A DNA stretch of 64,000 bases from Clostridia bacterium (GTDB lineage Bacteria; Bacillota; Clostridia; Lachnospirales; Lachnospiraceae), in assembly GCA_910574475.1 (NCBI GenBank), contig CAJTAT010000005.1, positions 186,001 through 250,000 of the forward strand, given 5' to 3'. This document shows, one piece after another, positions 16,980-26,094 of the stretch. The notes under the pieces were generated by a model. That model saw nothing but the letters and a program-made list of their open reading frames with translations. It searched no databases and was not told where the DNA came from. Every line of letters starts with the position of its first letter. The first letter of the stretch is position 1. Position numbers and translations under genes: made by a program.

Positions 16980-18680
16980 ATGATTAACTACATAAGAAAT
17001 TTGAAAATCAGATTAAAGCTTTATATTCTCATTGGAGTCGCGCTGATTGGCATGCTTATTATCGGCGGAATGTCATTCTTCCTTATGGGTCGTATGAACG
17101 ACATGACAAATGATATTACAACAAGTTGGCTTCCCAGTATTGATTCTGCAAGGCAGCTGAACGTTACCCTTTCTAATATCCGCCTTAATGAATTGGGTTA
17201 TCTTACAGCAATTTCTGATGACGTAGAAGCATCTAGCCTTCAATACCTCCAAAAGGAAAAAGAAAATATGGATACCCTTTTAGGCACATATAAGGAATTA
17301 ATTGACGAAGAAGAAAGAGGCTTCTATGATAATGCAATGAATCTCTGGACTCAGTACAATAAATTAGATGAAGAATTGATGGCCTTAGCCAAACAAGGCC
17401 GCACGGAGGAGGCCCGGGCTATCCTGGAAGGCGAATGTGTAGAGCTTTACAATTCTTTAAATAGTGCTTTTCAAGATATTATCACCTACAATGCAGAAGG
17501 CAGTGATGCTGCAACAGAGGAAAGTCGCTCCATTTACAGAACTGCCACCAGCCTTATGACAGCAATTATCATTGTTATCATTCTTGTGGGAGTTTTCTTT
17601 TCATTTGTGATTGTACGCCTCATTAAGTTCCCTATTTCCGAAATCCAGAATGCTGCTATCAAAATGGCAGAGGGGAATTTGGATGTAGAGATTTCCTATA
17701 TGTCTAAGGATGAACTGGGGGTTCTCGCAGAGCAGGTACGCAGACTAATCCATAAGCTTCAGGTTATTATTGATGATGAGAATAAATTCCTAGCTAAAAT
17801 GGCTGCTGGAGATTTTACGGTGGATTCTATCTGTGAAGAAGAATATACGGGAGGTTTCTATCCGCTGCTTATTTCTTTCCGGGGTATTGCAGAAAAGCTT
17901 AACGACACAATGCTGCAAATCAGCCAAAGCTCTTCTCAGGTTGCAAGCGGGTCTGAACAGGTATCTAGTGGCGCCCAAGCGCTTTCCCAGGGGGCAACTG
18001 AGCAGGCAAGCTCCGTTCAGGAACTCGCTGCCTCTATCAATGAAATCTCAGACAAAGTGAACCAGAATGCAGATAACGCACGGGAAGCCAATGCAACGGC
18101 AGGCAGCGTCAGCATGGAAATGAATGTAAGCAACGAAAAAATGCAGCAGATGATGCAGGCAATGGGAGACATTAGTAACTGCTCTAATGAAATCAGCAAA
18201 ATCATTAAAACTATTGAAGACATTGCTTTCCAGACGAACATTCTTGCCCTTAATGCTGCTGTAGAAGCTGCCCGCGCAGGTACTGCCGGAAAAGGGTTTG
18301 CCGTAGTAGCCGATGAAGTCCGTAATCTGGCGAGCAAAAGCGCAGAGGCTTCTAAGAACACCTCTATTTTGATTGAAAATTCATTAAAAGCAGTAGAAAA
18401 CGGAACACAAATTGCTGGCGAGACAGCTCAGTCTCTGCTTCAGACAGTAAGTGCAGTAAACAAAATGACAGGCATTATCGGACAGATTTCAGAGGCTAGC
18501 AGCAATCAGGCGGAAGCTATCTCTCAGATTACTATGGGAATTGACCAGATTTCCAGTGTTGTACAGACAAACTCAGCAACTGCGGAGGAAAGTGCAGCCG
18601 CAAGCGAAGAGTTGTCCAGCCAGTCACAGCTTATGAAGAGCCTTGTGGGAAGGTTTAAGCTAAAAAGCGACGTTTTATAA
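16980..18680 (+). CDS. Methyl-accepting chemotaxis protein
   Basis: Chemoreceptor, 566 residues. First helix near residues 12-34 ([22 protein letters not shown]), a four-helix-bundle sensor domain of about 160 residues, second helix ([21 protein letters not shown]), HAMP domain, and a long signalling hairpin whose tip reads [24 protein letters not shown] shortened here to its core. Methylation helices are rich in Ser/Ala/Glu. I prefer ATG 16980 with AAGGAG nine bases upstream; ATG 16947 lies before that site. No flagellar or che genes are adjacent, so it is an orphan receptor that must work with distant Che proteins. Confidence 0.94.
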   Translation: MINYIRNLKIRLKLYILIGVALIGMLIIGGMSFFLMGRMNDMTNDITTSWLPSIDSARQLNVTLSNIRLNELGYLTAISDDVEASSLQYLQKEKENMDTLLGTYKELIDEEERGFYDNAMNLWTQYNKLDEELMALAKQGRTEEARAILEGECVELYNSLNSAFQDIITYNAEGSDAATEESRSIYRTATSLMTAIIIVIILVGVFFSFVIVRLIKFPISEIQNAAIKMAEGNLDVEISYMSKDELGVLAEQVRRLIHKLQVIIDDENKFLAKMAAGDFTVDSICEEEYTGGFYPLLISFRGIAEKLNDTMLQISQSSSQVASGSEQVSSGAQALSQGATEQASSVQELAASINEISDKVNQNADNAREANATAGSVSMEMNVSNEKMQQMMQAMGDISNCSNEISKIIKTIEDIAFQTNILALNAAVEAARAGTAGKGFAVVADEVRNLASKSAEASKNTSILIENSLKAVENGTQIAGETAQSLLQTVSAVNKMTGIIGQISEASSNQAEAISQITMGIDQISSVVQTNSATAEESAAASEELSSQSQLMKSLVGRFKLKSDVL

Positions 18681-18703
18681 AAACTGATTTATAAAGTAGA
18701 ATG

Positions 18704-18735
18704 GGGCTTGTAAAGAAGTACAAGCCCTAAAATTT
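18704..18735 (+). terminator. Terminator of the chemoreceptor gene
   Basis: GGGCTTGTA (18704-18712) pairs perfectly with TACAAGCCC (18719-18727) around a six-base loop; a mixed T/A tract follows. Confidence 0.6.
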
Positions 18736-18816
18736 TCCTATATAAAACATATAAATCCATATTTCTCGGCATAAGGTGTATGCCCTTGTCAAGAGAGGGT
18801 ATAGTTAAAAAATAGT

Positions 18817-18845
18817 TTGCACTAAACTAAAAAATGTGTTATGAT
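18817..18845 (+). promoter_or_regulatory. Promoter of the glycine-riboswitch transcript
   Basis: TTGCAC (18817-18822), 17-base spacer, TATGAT (18840-18845). It places transcription start about 15-20 bases before the aptamer. Confidence 0.7.
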
Positions 18846-18866
18846 ACTTCATGTCAAAAATTGACA

Positions 18867-18971
18867 AACTCTGGAGAGTCTCAGTAAATGAGCGCCGAAG
18901 GTGTAACACAGAGAAGTCCAAAAAGCAACACGTAGGAACTCTGTCTATCTCTCAGGCAAAAGGACAGGGCT
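18867..18971 (+). promoter_or_regulatory. Glycine riboswitch aptamer
   Basis: The conserved glycine-aptamer blocks appear in order: CTCTGGAGAG, then GCGCCGAAGG, then ACTCTGTCTATCTCTCAGGC and AAAAGGACAG. Only one aptamer is evident; most glycine riboswitches are tandem. It lies directly before a sodium:amino-acid symporter of the AGCS family, a common partner for this class. A terminator follows at 18996. Confidence 0.92.
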
Positions 18972-18995
18972 TAAATGCAGATGTTCTACTCTTTG

Positions 18996-19026
18996 GAGGG
19001 CTGATGGTAAATCGGCTCTTATTTTT
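18996..19026 (+). terminator. Riboswitch expression-platform terminator
   Basis: GAGGGCTGAT (18996-19005) can pair along its whole length with ATCGGCTCTT (19011-19020) using G-U pairs, loop GGTAA, then ATTTTT. Placed between the aptamer and the symporter gene it can act as the ligand-controlled switch. Confidence 0.7.
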
Positions 19027-19098
19027 ATGCACAGGAAAACTTCTGTGGTACAGGAGAATTTTCAGGAGTATTTTAATTTAGAAAAGGGGAGAGAAATC

Positions 19099-20454
19099 AT
19101 GTTGGAATTTGTTAAAAGTGTGAATGGGTGGATGTGGGGGTATATCCTGCTGTTTATTCTGTGTGGAACGGGAATTTACTTTACCGTGCGCCTGAAGTTT
19201 ATCCAGGTGCGCAAATTTGCCGAAGGGTGCCGTCTGGTATTTGGGCACTTTAAAATCAATGGAGATAAGAGAGAGCATGGAGAAATGACACCCTTACAGT
19301 CTCTGGCCACGGCCATTGCAGCCCAGGTGGGAACGGGAAATTTGACCGGCGCAGCTACGGCACTCATTTCCGGCGGTCCGGGAGCCATTTTCTGGATGTG
19401 GGTCAGCGCTTTTTTTGGAATGGCAACCATTTACGCTGAGGCAGCTCTGGCGCAGGAATATAAGACAGTAGAAAACGGTGAGGTGACGGGCGGACCTGTA
19501 TACTATATCCGTCAGGCATTTAAGGGAACTTTTGGAAAGATTCTGGCTGCTGTGTTTGCCGTGTTTATCATATTGGCTCTTGGATTTATGGGAAATATGG
19601 TTCAATCGAACTCCATTGGCACAGCTTTTGCGGGAGTATTTCAGGCTAGAAATATCAATCTGTCTCCAGTCGTGATCGGTATCATTCTGGCAGTTTTGGC
19701 ATTTTTCGTATTTATCGGAGGAACCAAGCGTCTTGCAGCTGTTGTAGAGAAAATGGTTCCTTTTATGGCTGCTGTATACATTGTGGGAAGCTTAATCCTC
19801 ATTTGCATACATATCACAGCACTTCCGGCAGCCATCAGTATGATATTTGTAGGCGCTTTTCAGCCTCAGGCTATTGCCGGTGCGGCGGCAGGAATCACGG
19901 TTCGCGAAGCTATCCGCTATGGTGTTGCCAGAGGATTATTTTCCAACGAGGCAGGTATGGGCTCCACGCCTCACGCCCACGCGCGCGCAACAGCGAAAAA
20001 TCCCCACGAGCAGGGATTGACCGCTATGATCAGTGTATTTATTGATACCTTTATCGTGTTGAACCTGACTGTTTTTTCCGTGCTAACTACAGGAGCCATG
20101 TCCACAGGAGAGGGTGGAATTGCTCTGACGCAGGCGGCGTTTAGCACCAGTTTTAAGGGCTTTGGAGATATTTTTGTAGCTATCTGCCTTCTGTTCTTTG
20201 CATTTTCTACTATCCTGAGCTGGCATTTCTTTGGAGAAGTGAATGTAAAATACTTGTTTGGGCCAAAAGCTGTGAAGATTTACTCTCTGATTGTAGTAGT
20301 ATTTATTGTAGTGGGGTCTACACTGAAGGTAGATCTGGTGTGGGAACTGGCAGATTTCTTCAACGGCTTGATGGTTATTCCGAATGCATTGGCTCTTTTA
20401 GCTCTGAGTGGAGTGGTGGTGAATATCTGTAGGAAATTTGGAGTGAAAAAGTAA
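19099..20454 (+). CDS. Sodium:alanine/glycine symporter (AGCS family)
   Basis: Inner-membrane amino-acid carrier, 451 residues, about ten helices. The family signature GTGNLTGAATALISGGPGA lies near residues 75-95, with FWMWVSAFFGMATIYAEA after it, and GLFSNEAGMGSTPHAHA further on. I chose ATG 19099 because GGGGAG precedes it; an in-frame ATG at 19027 falls on the riboswitch terminator. The upstream glycine riboswitch suggests that glycine (or alanine) level sets expression; whether the switch turns on or off depends on folding that I cannot compute. A strong terminator follows at 20504. Confidence 0.94.
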   Translation: MLEFVKSVNGWMWGYILLFILCGTGIYFTVRLKFIQVRKFAEGCRLVFGHFKINGDKREHGEMTPLQSLATAIAAQVGTGNLTGAATALISGGPGAIFWMWVSAFFGMATIYAEAALAQEYKTVENGEVTGGPVYYIRQAFKGTFGKILAAVFAVFIILALGFMGNMVQSNSIGTAFAGVFQARNINLSPVVIGIILAVLAFFVFIGGTKRLAAVVEKMVPFMAAVYIVGSLILICIHITALPAAISMIFVGAFQPQAIAGAAAGITVREAIRYGVARGLFSNEAGMGSTPHAHARATAKNPHEQGLTAMISVFIDTFIVLNLTVFSVLTTGAMSTGEGGIALTQAAFSTSFKGFGDIFVAICLLFFAFSTILSWHFFGEVNVKYLFGPKAVKIYSLIVVVFIVVGSTLKVDLVWELADFFNGLMVIPNALALLALSGVVVNICRKFGVKK

Positions 20455-20503
20455 TGCTTCAATAAAATTTCTAAATGGATGAAAATCGAATAGGACTTAT
20501 ATG

Positions 20504-20549
20504 CGGCGTTTCTTATCTCTTAACAAGAGAACAGGAACGCCGTTTTTTT
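20504..20549 (+). terminator. Terminator of the symporter gene
   Basis: CGGCGTTTC (20504-20512) pairs with GGAACGCCG (20534-20542) with one wobble, then seven T residues. Confidence 0.85.
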
Positions 20550-20696
20550 GAGGGCAATAAAAACGGATATACAGGTAATAACACCTGGCAATTATATCTT
20601 CTTTTAACATGGAACTTGTAAGAAAAATTAGACAAAAAAATTTATATAACGAATATACTATTGGTAAAATTGAATAGTTAAATTTCAATTTTTTAG

Positions 20697-20708
20697 TTAA
20701 ACGATTAA
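20697..20708 (+). promoter_or_regulatory. LacI-type operator upstream of the methyltransferase operon
   Basis: TTAAACGATTAA is a near-palindrome centred on CG, the LacI/GalR hallmark, and differs little from the perfect site at 24609. It is 19 bp upstream of the -35 element. Assignment to the local LacI fusion is inference. Confidence 0.4.
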
Positions 20709-20727
20709 ATTTAAAAATAAAATATTG

Positions 20728-20756
20728 TTGAAAATGTTGCAAAAACCAGATATGAT
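20728..20756 (+). promoter_or_regulatory. Promoter of the first methyltransferase gene
   Basis: TTGAAA (20728-20733), 17-base spacer, TATGAT (20751-20756). A short hairpin CTTCAC-GAGTAA-GTGAAG follows in the leader. The remainder of 20550-20835 shows only AT-rich sequence. Confidence 0.7.
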
Positions 20757-20835
20757 GAAAATATATTAAGGAAAAGAAATAGTAACACTTCACGAGTAAG
20801 TGAAGAAAAAATAAATAATATATTGGAGGTAAAGA

Positions 20836-21885
20836 ATGAACAGTATCGAACGTTTTTATGCAACAGTAGAGAGAAGAGAGGTAGATCGTCCAGCCTGCTG
20901 GATGGGTGATCCAACTCCTGCAGCAACAGAACAGCTTTGCAAATTCTATGGTGTAAAAGATATAAAGGAACTGAAAAAAGTATGTGGAGATGATTTCTAT
21001 GCAGTGGAGATTCCTTATCACTCAGAGACTTGCAACGCTATCTTTGCAGCCTTCGACTGGTATATGAATGGCAGTAATGTAGATGTGGAACATCGCACTT
21101 TAACGGCTGATGGCTGCTTTTGTAATTGTGAGGATATAGAAGATGTGAAAGCAGTGAACTTTCCTTGGCCAGATCCAGAAAAATACATAGATCCTGCTAT
21201 GTGTAAACAATTGGTGGATGAGGCGCCAGAAGATAAGACGGTGATGGGGATGCTCTGGGCATGCCATTTCCAGGATACCTGTGCTGCCTTTGGTATGCAG
21301 ACAGCCCTTATGAATATGGTAGCTGAGCCCGAAATGGTTCATTATGTGGATGATCACATTGTAGATTTTTACTTGAAGGCGTTAAAAATTTTCCTGGAGG
21401 CTACAAAAGGCAAGGTACATGCCATTCTTATAGGGGATGATGTGGGAAGCCAGAGGGGATTGATGATCAGCCCGGCTTTGATTTCTGAATTCGTAATTCC
21501 TGGAGCAAAGAAGCTAATTGATTTGGCACACAGCTACGGGGTTAAGGTAGTATATCATTCCTGCGGTTCTATTGTAGAGGCGATTCCACTTTTGATTGAA
21601 GCCGGCGTAGATGTGATTCATCCCATTCAGGCTCTTGCAACAGGTATGGATCCGGCCAATCTGAAAGAAAAATTTGATGGTAAGATTTCTTTCTGTGGCG
21701 GTGTGGATACACAGGATCTTTTGCCTCATGGGACCCCGGAAATGGTGGCGGCCAAGGTAAAAGAGCTTCGAACCTTCTTTCCTACCGGCCTGATTGTCTC
21801 CCCCAGTCATGAGGGACTCCAGGCAGATGTACCGCCTAAGAATATCAAGGCTCTGTTTGATGAAGCAAATAAAATATACGATTAG
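20836..21885 (+). CDS. URO-D superfamily methyltransferase-like protein (MtaA type)
   Basis: 349 residues, TIM-barrel URO-D superfamily. Unlike true uroporphyrinogen decarboxylase it carries the zinc-ligand pattern of corrinoid-linked methyltransferases: His241 and Cys243 in YHSCGSI and Cys287 in SFCGGVDTQ. Early segments (ERFYATVERREVDRPACW) also match MtaA/CmuA-like proteins. The expected reaction is methyl transfer to or from a cob(I)alamin protein. Start ATG 20836 follows GGAGG. It is followed closely by an L-rhamnose-mutarotase-like gene, tying it to sugar use. A second, longer paralogue lies at 24781. Substrate is not known; many such genes are misnamed hemE. Confidence 0.85.
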   Translation: MNSIERFYATVERREVDRPACWMGDPTPAATEQLCKFYGVKDIKELKKVCGDDFYAVEIPYHSETCNAIFAAFDWYMNGSNVDVEHRTLTADGCFCNCEDIEDVKAVNFPWPDPEKYIDPAMCKQLVDEAPEDKTVMGMLWACHFQDTCAAFGMQTALMNMVAEPEMVHYVDDHIVDFYLKALKIFLEATKGKVHAILIGDDVGSQRGLMISPALISEFVIPGAKKLIDLAHSYGVKVVYHSCGSIVEAIPLLIEAGVDVIHPIQALATGMDPANLKEKFDGKISFCGGVDTQDLLPHGTPEMVAAKVKELRTFFPTGLIVSPSHEGLQADVPPKNIKALFDEANKIYD

Positions 21886-21907
21886 TTTAAGAAAGGAAGG
21901 AAAAAAC

Positions 21908-22234
21908 ATGGTACGAAGATTTGGTTCTATGATAAAAGTAAAGCCAGAAGGACTAGAGCAGTATAAGGCATATCATGCCAATCCATTTCCAGGCGTCAAT
22001 GAGATGATTAAAGAATGTCATCTGAGTAACTATTCGATTTACCAGCGGGGAGACTACATGTTTTCCTATTATGAATATGATGGAGACGATTATGAGGCGG
22101 ATATGGCAAAAATGGCGGCGGACCCGGCCACACAGCGTTGGTGGGATGCAGTGCAGCCGTTGATGGAGCCTCTTGAGGATCGGGCAGAAGGAGAGTTCTG
22201 GTCTAATATGGAAGAGATCTATCATCTGGATTAA
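21908..22234 (+). CDS. L-rhamnose mutarotase-like protein (RhaM/DUF718)
   Basis: 108 residues, ferredoxin-like fold. The family pattern is visible: RRFGSMIKVKPEGLEQYKAYHANPFPGV at the start (with the His used for catalysis in KAYHAN), a middle NYSIYQRGDYMFSYYEY and the C-terminal QRWWDAVQPLMEP. RhaM interconverts alpha and beta anomers of L-rhamnose; related proteins act on other 6-deoxy sugars such as L-fucose. I chose ATG 21908, which follows GAAAGGAAGG. It is coupled to the methyltransferase gene and converges on the LacI fusion gene with only six bases between stops. Confidence 0.88.
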   Translation: MVRRFGSMIKVKPEGLEQYKAYHANPFPGVNEMIKECHLSNYSIYQRGDYMFSYYEYDGDDYEADMAKMAADPATQRWWDAVQPLMEPLEDRAEGEFWSNMEEIYHLD

Positions 22235-22240
22235 GAAAGC

Positions 22241-24550
22241 TCAGCGGGTAAAAGGCCTGGGATAGCCATAGGACAGCAAAAGCTTGCGAAGCCGTTCCTG
22301 ACCGATGGCAAGAGCTTGGGAAATTGAGGATTCTTCCAGAAGAATCTGGCGAAGTACCTGGCATAAAATCGCTTCTATTTTGTTTTGCGGAACCACAAGT
22401 ACATTGCTTTTATGGGGACCTTGTCGTTTTTGCGTATAAGCAAAGCTTTCCTGAGTGATGGACATCCAGGGATAAAGTTTTAAAAGTTCCAGACTGTGAT
22501 AAGGCGCGATGACGGGGGACTGACCATTCAGAACGGTGATATAAAAGCTGGTGTCCGGTTGGCAAACCCAGTTAAAGAACTGGTATATTTGAGGCAGCTT
22601 GGCAGAGTAAGGATTGACTCCAAGATTCCATCCCACACTGGCTGGCCGCCGTCCGGGAAGCACCCGATACCCTACCTGACCGATCAGATTTTCCTGAAAG
22701 CTTTGGCTGATTCGAGTGGCATACTCTGTGTAAGTGATCAGCATCGCAGTCTTGCCCAGAGAAAAGTCTTCCACGGTTTGGAAAATAGAGGTGGAAAAAG
22801 GATTTGTGCCTGTATAACGAAGTGTCTCTAGAACACTTTCAAAGGCGGCTTGATTTTCCGGCCGATTCAGGCAGGGGCGGTTGTAAGAGTCCCATAGGCT
22901 GCCATTCATGGCCCATAGGCGAATCCAAAGTTCTGGCGCCAATTCTTCATCGGAGATACCAGCCAGAGAGGTGCCATACTCTGTGGGAGAATCTGGGTTT
23001 TTCTGACGAGTAAAAAAAGCAGCTATCTGATTAAATTCTGCCCAGGTTCGGGGAGGTCTCAGGTGGCTTCCGTGTTGTTTGTAATAAAGCTTTTGCCATT
23101 GACTGCTTTCAAACAAATCCTTTCGATAAAAGAGAATTTGGGAACCGCCTACAAGAGGGATTCCATAATATCGATCCTCATATACACAGTTTCCCATATT
23201 TTCAGGGAAAATTGTTTCAGGATGAAAGTTTTTGCTTGTAACAAAATCAGTCAAATCAGCCAACAGTGAGTTTTGGACCAGGTAGTCAAGCCATGGAATA
23301 TCATACATATAAATGTCATAGGTTTGAGCCATATCTGTGTATTGGTAAATATAAGTTAAAAGTTCCTTTTGAGGCAGATAATCAAAAGAAAGAGAAATAC
23401 CTGTTTCCCGTATAAAGGGATCAGCCAGTAACTCTACATTGTGGGCAGTAGGCAAATCAGCCAAAAGAATATGAAGGTGTAATTCTGAATTTTTTAGAGT
23501 ATGTAGTTTTGAGCTTTTTATATTTTGTAAATTAATTTTTGAACTGGCAGGAGGGATGTTTAAATTTTGCCCTAAAATAGAATCGGACAGGATGAGGCTT
23601 TTTTCCTGGCAGTGGGGGTGACGGATATGCTTGAGAAGAAGTAAAGAAGCCGATGAGCCCAGAGAAAAAGCTGTTCGGGAGGTATATTGCACTCCATCTG
23701 TCCGATGAGCCTGACACCAGGATTCTTCCCCAAAGGTCAGGAGTGGGATTTGATCTGGTATGAGCAGACCGCGATTTTTCAATGCTTCCAGGGTTCCCCA
23801 GTGGATGGTTTCAGAGGAAGCGATAAAGGCTTCCACGGGATACTGGCTGACAGTGTTGAGAACCACCTTAAAAGCATCTTCTTTTGTGAGATTGGTGTTG
23901 CATATCAAAGAGGGATCAAAAGGAACTCCATTCTGGAAAAAGGCGCGCTGATACCCAAGCATACAGTCCCGCTCTGAAGAGAAGTGGGAAGGTCCACAGA
24001 CAAGAGCAATATGACGATAACCTTTTTTTAAGAGACAGTCTGTCAGATAAAAGGCGGTTTCCTCATTTTGAAAGCCGGCCAGACAGGCATTGATATCCTG
24101 AGGCACCCGTTCCAGAAATACGGTAGGGATGCGGAAGTTGAGAAGCCGGGTCTGAAAAAATTCTGCGTTTTGAGGCTGACAGGTAATGATCAGCAGACCG
24201 GCGGCATTTTGGCTGATAAAATCATTGATGATCTGACATTCCTGATTGGGCTGATTGTTAGAGAAAGCTACGCTGGCTGAGTACCCTTCACTGGTGAGGA
24301 TACTTGAGATGCCCTTAAAAATTTCAGCATGATACAGGTTGTCCATATCGGTCAGGACTACGCCAATCATTCGCGATTGGGGAGATTTCAGATTTCGTGC
24401 AGATGCATTGGGGATATATTTTAACTTTTCAATGGAATCCATAATCCGCATACGTGTGGCGGCTTTTACTGGTTTGCTGCCGCTTAGACAGCAGGATACA
24501 GTAGCGATGGATACGCCGGCGTCTTTTGCCACATCTTTTAAAGTTGCCAT
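22241..24550 (-). CDS. LacI-family regulator fused to an extracellular-type solute-binding domain
   Basis: 769 residues, more than twice a normal LacI protein. Residues 1-50 are the LacI helix-turn-helix (TLKDVAKDAGVSIATVSCCL) and hinge; about 61-335 form the periplasmic-binding-type sensor domain (MIGVVLTDMDNLYHAEIFKGI, HIALVCGPSHFSSERDCMLGY). After a linker, about 355-700 resemble a family-1 ABC solute-binding protein (type II fold): YDIYMYDIPWLDYLVQNSLLADL, YYGIPLVGGSQILFYRKDLF, GKTAMLITYTEYA. There is no signal peptide, so the second binding domain is cytoplasmic and presumably sensory. The gene is divergent from the 24781 operon, with a perfect LacI palindrome between. Confidence 0.9.
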   Translation of the reverse strand: MATLKDVAKDAGVSIATVSCCLSGSKPVKAATRMRIMDSIEKLKYIPNASARNLKSPQSRMIGVVLTDMDNLYHAEIFKGISSILTSEGYSASVAFSNNQPNQECQIINDFISQNAAGLLIITCQPQNAEFFQTRLLNFRIPTVFLERVPQDINACLAGFQNEETAFYLTDCLLKKGYRHIALVCGPSHFSSERDCMLGYQRAFFQNGVPFDPSLICNTNLTKEDAFKVVLNTVSQYPVEAFIASSETIHWGTLEALKNRGLLIPDQIPLLTFGEESWCQAHRTDGVQYTSRTAFSLGSSASLLLLKHIRHPHCQEKSLILSDSILGQNLNIPPASSKINLQNIKSSKLHTLKNSELHLHILLADLPTAHNVELLADPFIRETGISLSFDYLPQKELLTYIYQYTDMAQTYDIYMYDIPWLDYLVQNSLLADLTDFVTSKNFHPETIFPENMGNCVYEDRYYGIPLVGGSQILFYRKDLFESSQWQKLYYKQHGSHLRPPRTWAEFNQIAAFFTRQKNPDSPTEYGTSLAGISDEELAPELWIRLWAMNGSLWDSYNRPCLNRPENQAAFESVLETLRYTGTNPFSTSIFQTVEDFSLGKTAMLITYTEYATRISQSFQENLIGQVGYRVLPGRRPASVGWNLGVNPYSAKLPQIYQFFNWVCQPDTSFYITVLNGQSPVIAPYHSLELLKLYPWMSITQESFAYTQKRQGPHKSNVLVVPQNKIEAILCQVLRQILLEESSISQALAIGQERLRKLLLSYGYPRPFTR

Positions 24551-24572
24551 GAAAATTCTCCTTTTTACTTTT

Positions 24573-24602
24573 AGTTTATCAGGAGCACACTCAGTCCGTC
24601 AA
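24573..24602 (-). promoter_or_regulatory. Promoter of the LacI fusion gene
   Basis: On the minus strand TTGACG (24597-24602), 18-base spacer, TAAACT (24573-24578). The operator at 24609 abuts the -35 side. Confidence 0.45.
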
Positions 24603-24608
24603 TAATAA

Positions 24609-24622
24609 TCTAAACGTTTAGA
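24609..24622 (+). promoter_or_regulatory. Perfect LacI-family operator
   Basis: TCTAAACGTTTAGA is a perfect 14-bp palindrome with the central CG typical of LacI/GalR operators. It lies between the divergent promoters of the LacI fusion gene and the 24781 operon, so one bound dimer could affect both. Confidence 0.8.
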
Positions 24623-24642
24623 TTTTAATTTTCCTGAGTTAC

Positions 24643-24670
24643 TTGTTTTGGCTTTTCTGTCTATTATAAT
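24643..24670 (+). promoter_or_regulatory. Promoter of the second methyltransferase/ABC operon
   Basis: TTGTTT (24643-24648), 16-base spacer, TATAAT (24665-24670). Confidence 0.55.
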
Positions 24671-24727
24671 AAATATATCAAATAAAAATGAGCGGCAGCA
24701 TAACTGCTCATTTAGAGAACGTAAAGG

Positions 24728-24740
24728 CCTAAACGTTGGA
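24728..24740 (+). promoter_or_regulatory. Second, imperfect LacI-type site in the leader
   Basis: GCCTAAACGTTGG keeps the CTAAACGTT core of the site at 24609 but lacks a full second half. Its place downstream of the -10 element fits a roadblock or looping site. Confidence 0.45.
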
Positions 24741-24780
24741 GGAAACTAAAATAGGAATTAGGAAAAGGAGATTATGTATT

Positions 24781-26031
24781 ATGACATCAAGAGAACGTAT
24801 CTTAGCAGCTGTCAACCACAAAGAGCCTGATTACTTGCCACTGGATTTGGGCAGTAATGTGAGTACCGGGATTTCAGGCATGGCTTACGCAAATCTGAAG
24901 GATTACTTGGGAATCAAAGAGGGACACACCCGCATTTATGATGTGGTACAGCAGGTGGCTCAGCCGGAAGAGTGTATCTTGGATTTGATTGGAGCAGACG
25001 CTCTGGATGTAGCCCGTACATACAATGAAAAAGACAGCGACTGGTATGATGTGACCTTAAGCAATGGAAAAATTGGGCAGTGGCCCTCATGGTTTAAGCC
25101 GGTACAGACGAAAGACGGTGGATACGATGTATATCAGGATGGCGTGCTGATTGCCAGGATGCCCAAAGGTGGAATGTGCTTTGATCAGACTATATTTCCC
25201 TATAGGGAAGATTACCCTGAGAATTACGACGGTCTTGACCATGCTATGAGTCAGGTGCTATGGAGCGCTCTGGTGCACGGCCCCTGGGATCACATGAGTG
25301 ATTTTGCTACAGAAGATGAATTTTATGCAGATTTGCGGGAGCGCTGCCTTAAGCTTCGTGCCAGCACAGACCGTGCATTGATGATTACCTGCGGTTGCAA
25401 TCTGTTTGAATGGGGAACGTTTCTTCGGAAAATGGAGAACTTTTTGATGGATATCTATGCGGAGCCGGAGAATGTGCAGGAGCTGGTGGAACAGTTGATG
25501 GAACGCCATATGCATACGCTGGAAAAGACCTGTGCGGCGGTAGGCGATGTGGTAGATCTTCTGCGATTTGGCGATGATTTGGGAATGGATAAGAATATGT
25601 TTATGGCTCGAGAGAAATACCAAGAGCTGTTCAAGCCCTATCACACGAAACTAAATGATTATGTACATACACACAGCAATATGAAGACATTTCTTCACTC
25701 CTGCGGTTCCATCTATGGAGTCCTTGGAGACTTGATAGACGCAGGATATGATATTATCAGCCCTGTTCAGACGACAGCTTATCAGATGGATCCTGTGAAT
25801 CTGAAAAGGGAGTTTGGAAAGGATATTACCTTCTGGGGAGGCGGATGCAACACTCGCTCCATTTTAAATCATGCCACACCGGAAGAAGTTTATGAGTACA
25901 GCAGCCGTATGATAGATATTTTCTATAAAGACGGAGGATTTGTGTTTAATACAGAGCATAATATTTTGCCGGATGTTCCTCCTGAGAATATTATGGCCAT
26001 GTACAAAGCTGTAGAAAATGCCAGAAAATAA
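24781..26031 (+). CDS. URO-D superfamily methyltransferase-like protein, long paralogue
   Basis: 416 residues. Same superfamily as the 20836 product, with an insertion in the first half. The zinc motif is present: His306 and Cys308 in FLHSCGSI and Cys356 in FWGGGCNTR, the last Cys shifted four residues relative to the shorter paralogue. Shared C-terminal landmarks are DPVNLKREFG and FNTEHNILPDVPPENI. I chose ATG 24781 with AAAAGGAG upstream. It is first in an operon with an SGNH esterase and a sugar importer, so its substrate is probably the imported carbohydrate or a group released from it. Methyl transfer is inferred from the motif. Confidence 0.85.
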   Translation: MTSRERILAAVNHKEPDYLPLDLGSNVSTGISGMAYANLKDYLGIKEGHTRIYDVVQQVAQPEECILDLIGADALDVARTYNEKDSDWYDVTLSNGKIGQWPSWFKPVQTKDGGYDVYQDGVLIARMPKGGMCFDQTIFPYREDYPENYDGLDHAMSQVLWSALVHGPWDHMSDFATEDEFYADLRERCLKLRASTDRALMITCGCNLFEWGTFLRKMENFLMDIYAEPENVQELVEQLMERHMHTLEKTCAAVGDVVDLLRFGDDLGMDKNMFMAREKYQELFKPYHTKLNDYVHTHSNMKTFLHSCGSIYGVLGDLIDAGYDIISPVQTTAYQMDPVNLKREFGKDITFWGGGCNTRSILNHATPEEVYEYSSRMIDIFYKDGGFVFNTEHNILPDVPPENIMAMYKAVENARK

Positions 26032-26094
26032 AAAGAGCTAAAATTGTTATTAGAAAGTCCCTGATCGGTGTACAGGGGGCAATGGGAGGCTTAA

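Noticed and set aside
18972..19020. Second glycine aptamer
   Set aside because: The stretch lacks the conserved CTCAGGC and GGACAG blocks and instead folds as a terminator.
20497..21021. 174-codon minus-strand frame
   Set aside because: It spans the terminator, operator, promoter and 5' end of a conserved gene on the other strand; composition is unlike protein.
20836..26031. Naming the two URO-D genes hemE
   Set aside because: Both have the H-x-C...C zinc ligands of methyltransferases, which true uroporphyrinogen decarboxylases lack, and neither is near haem genes.
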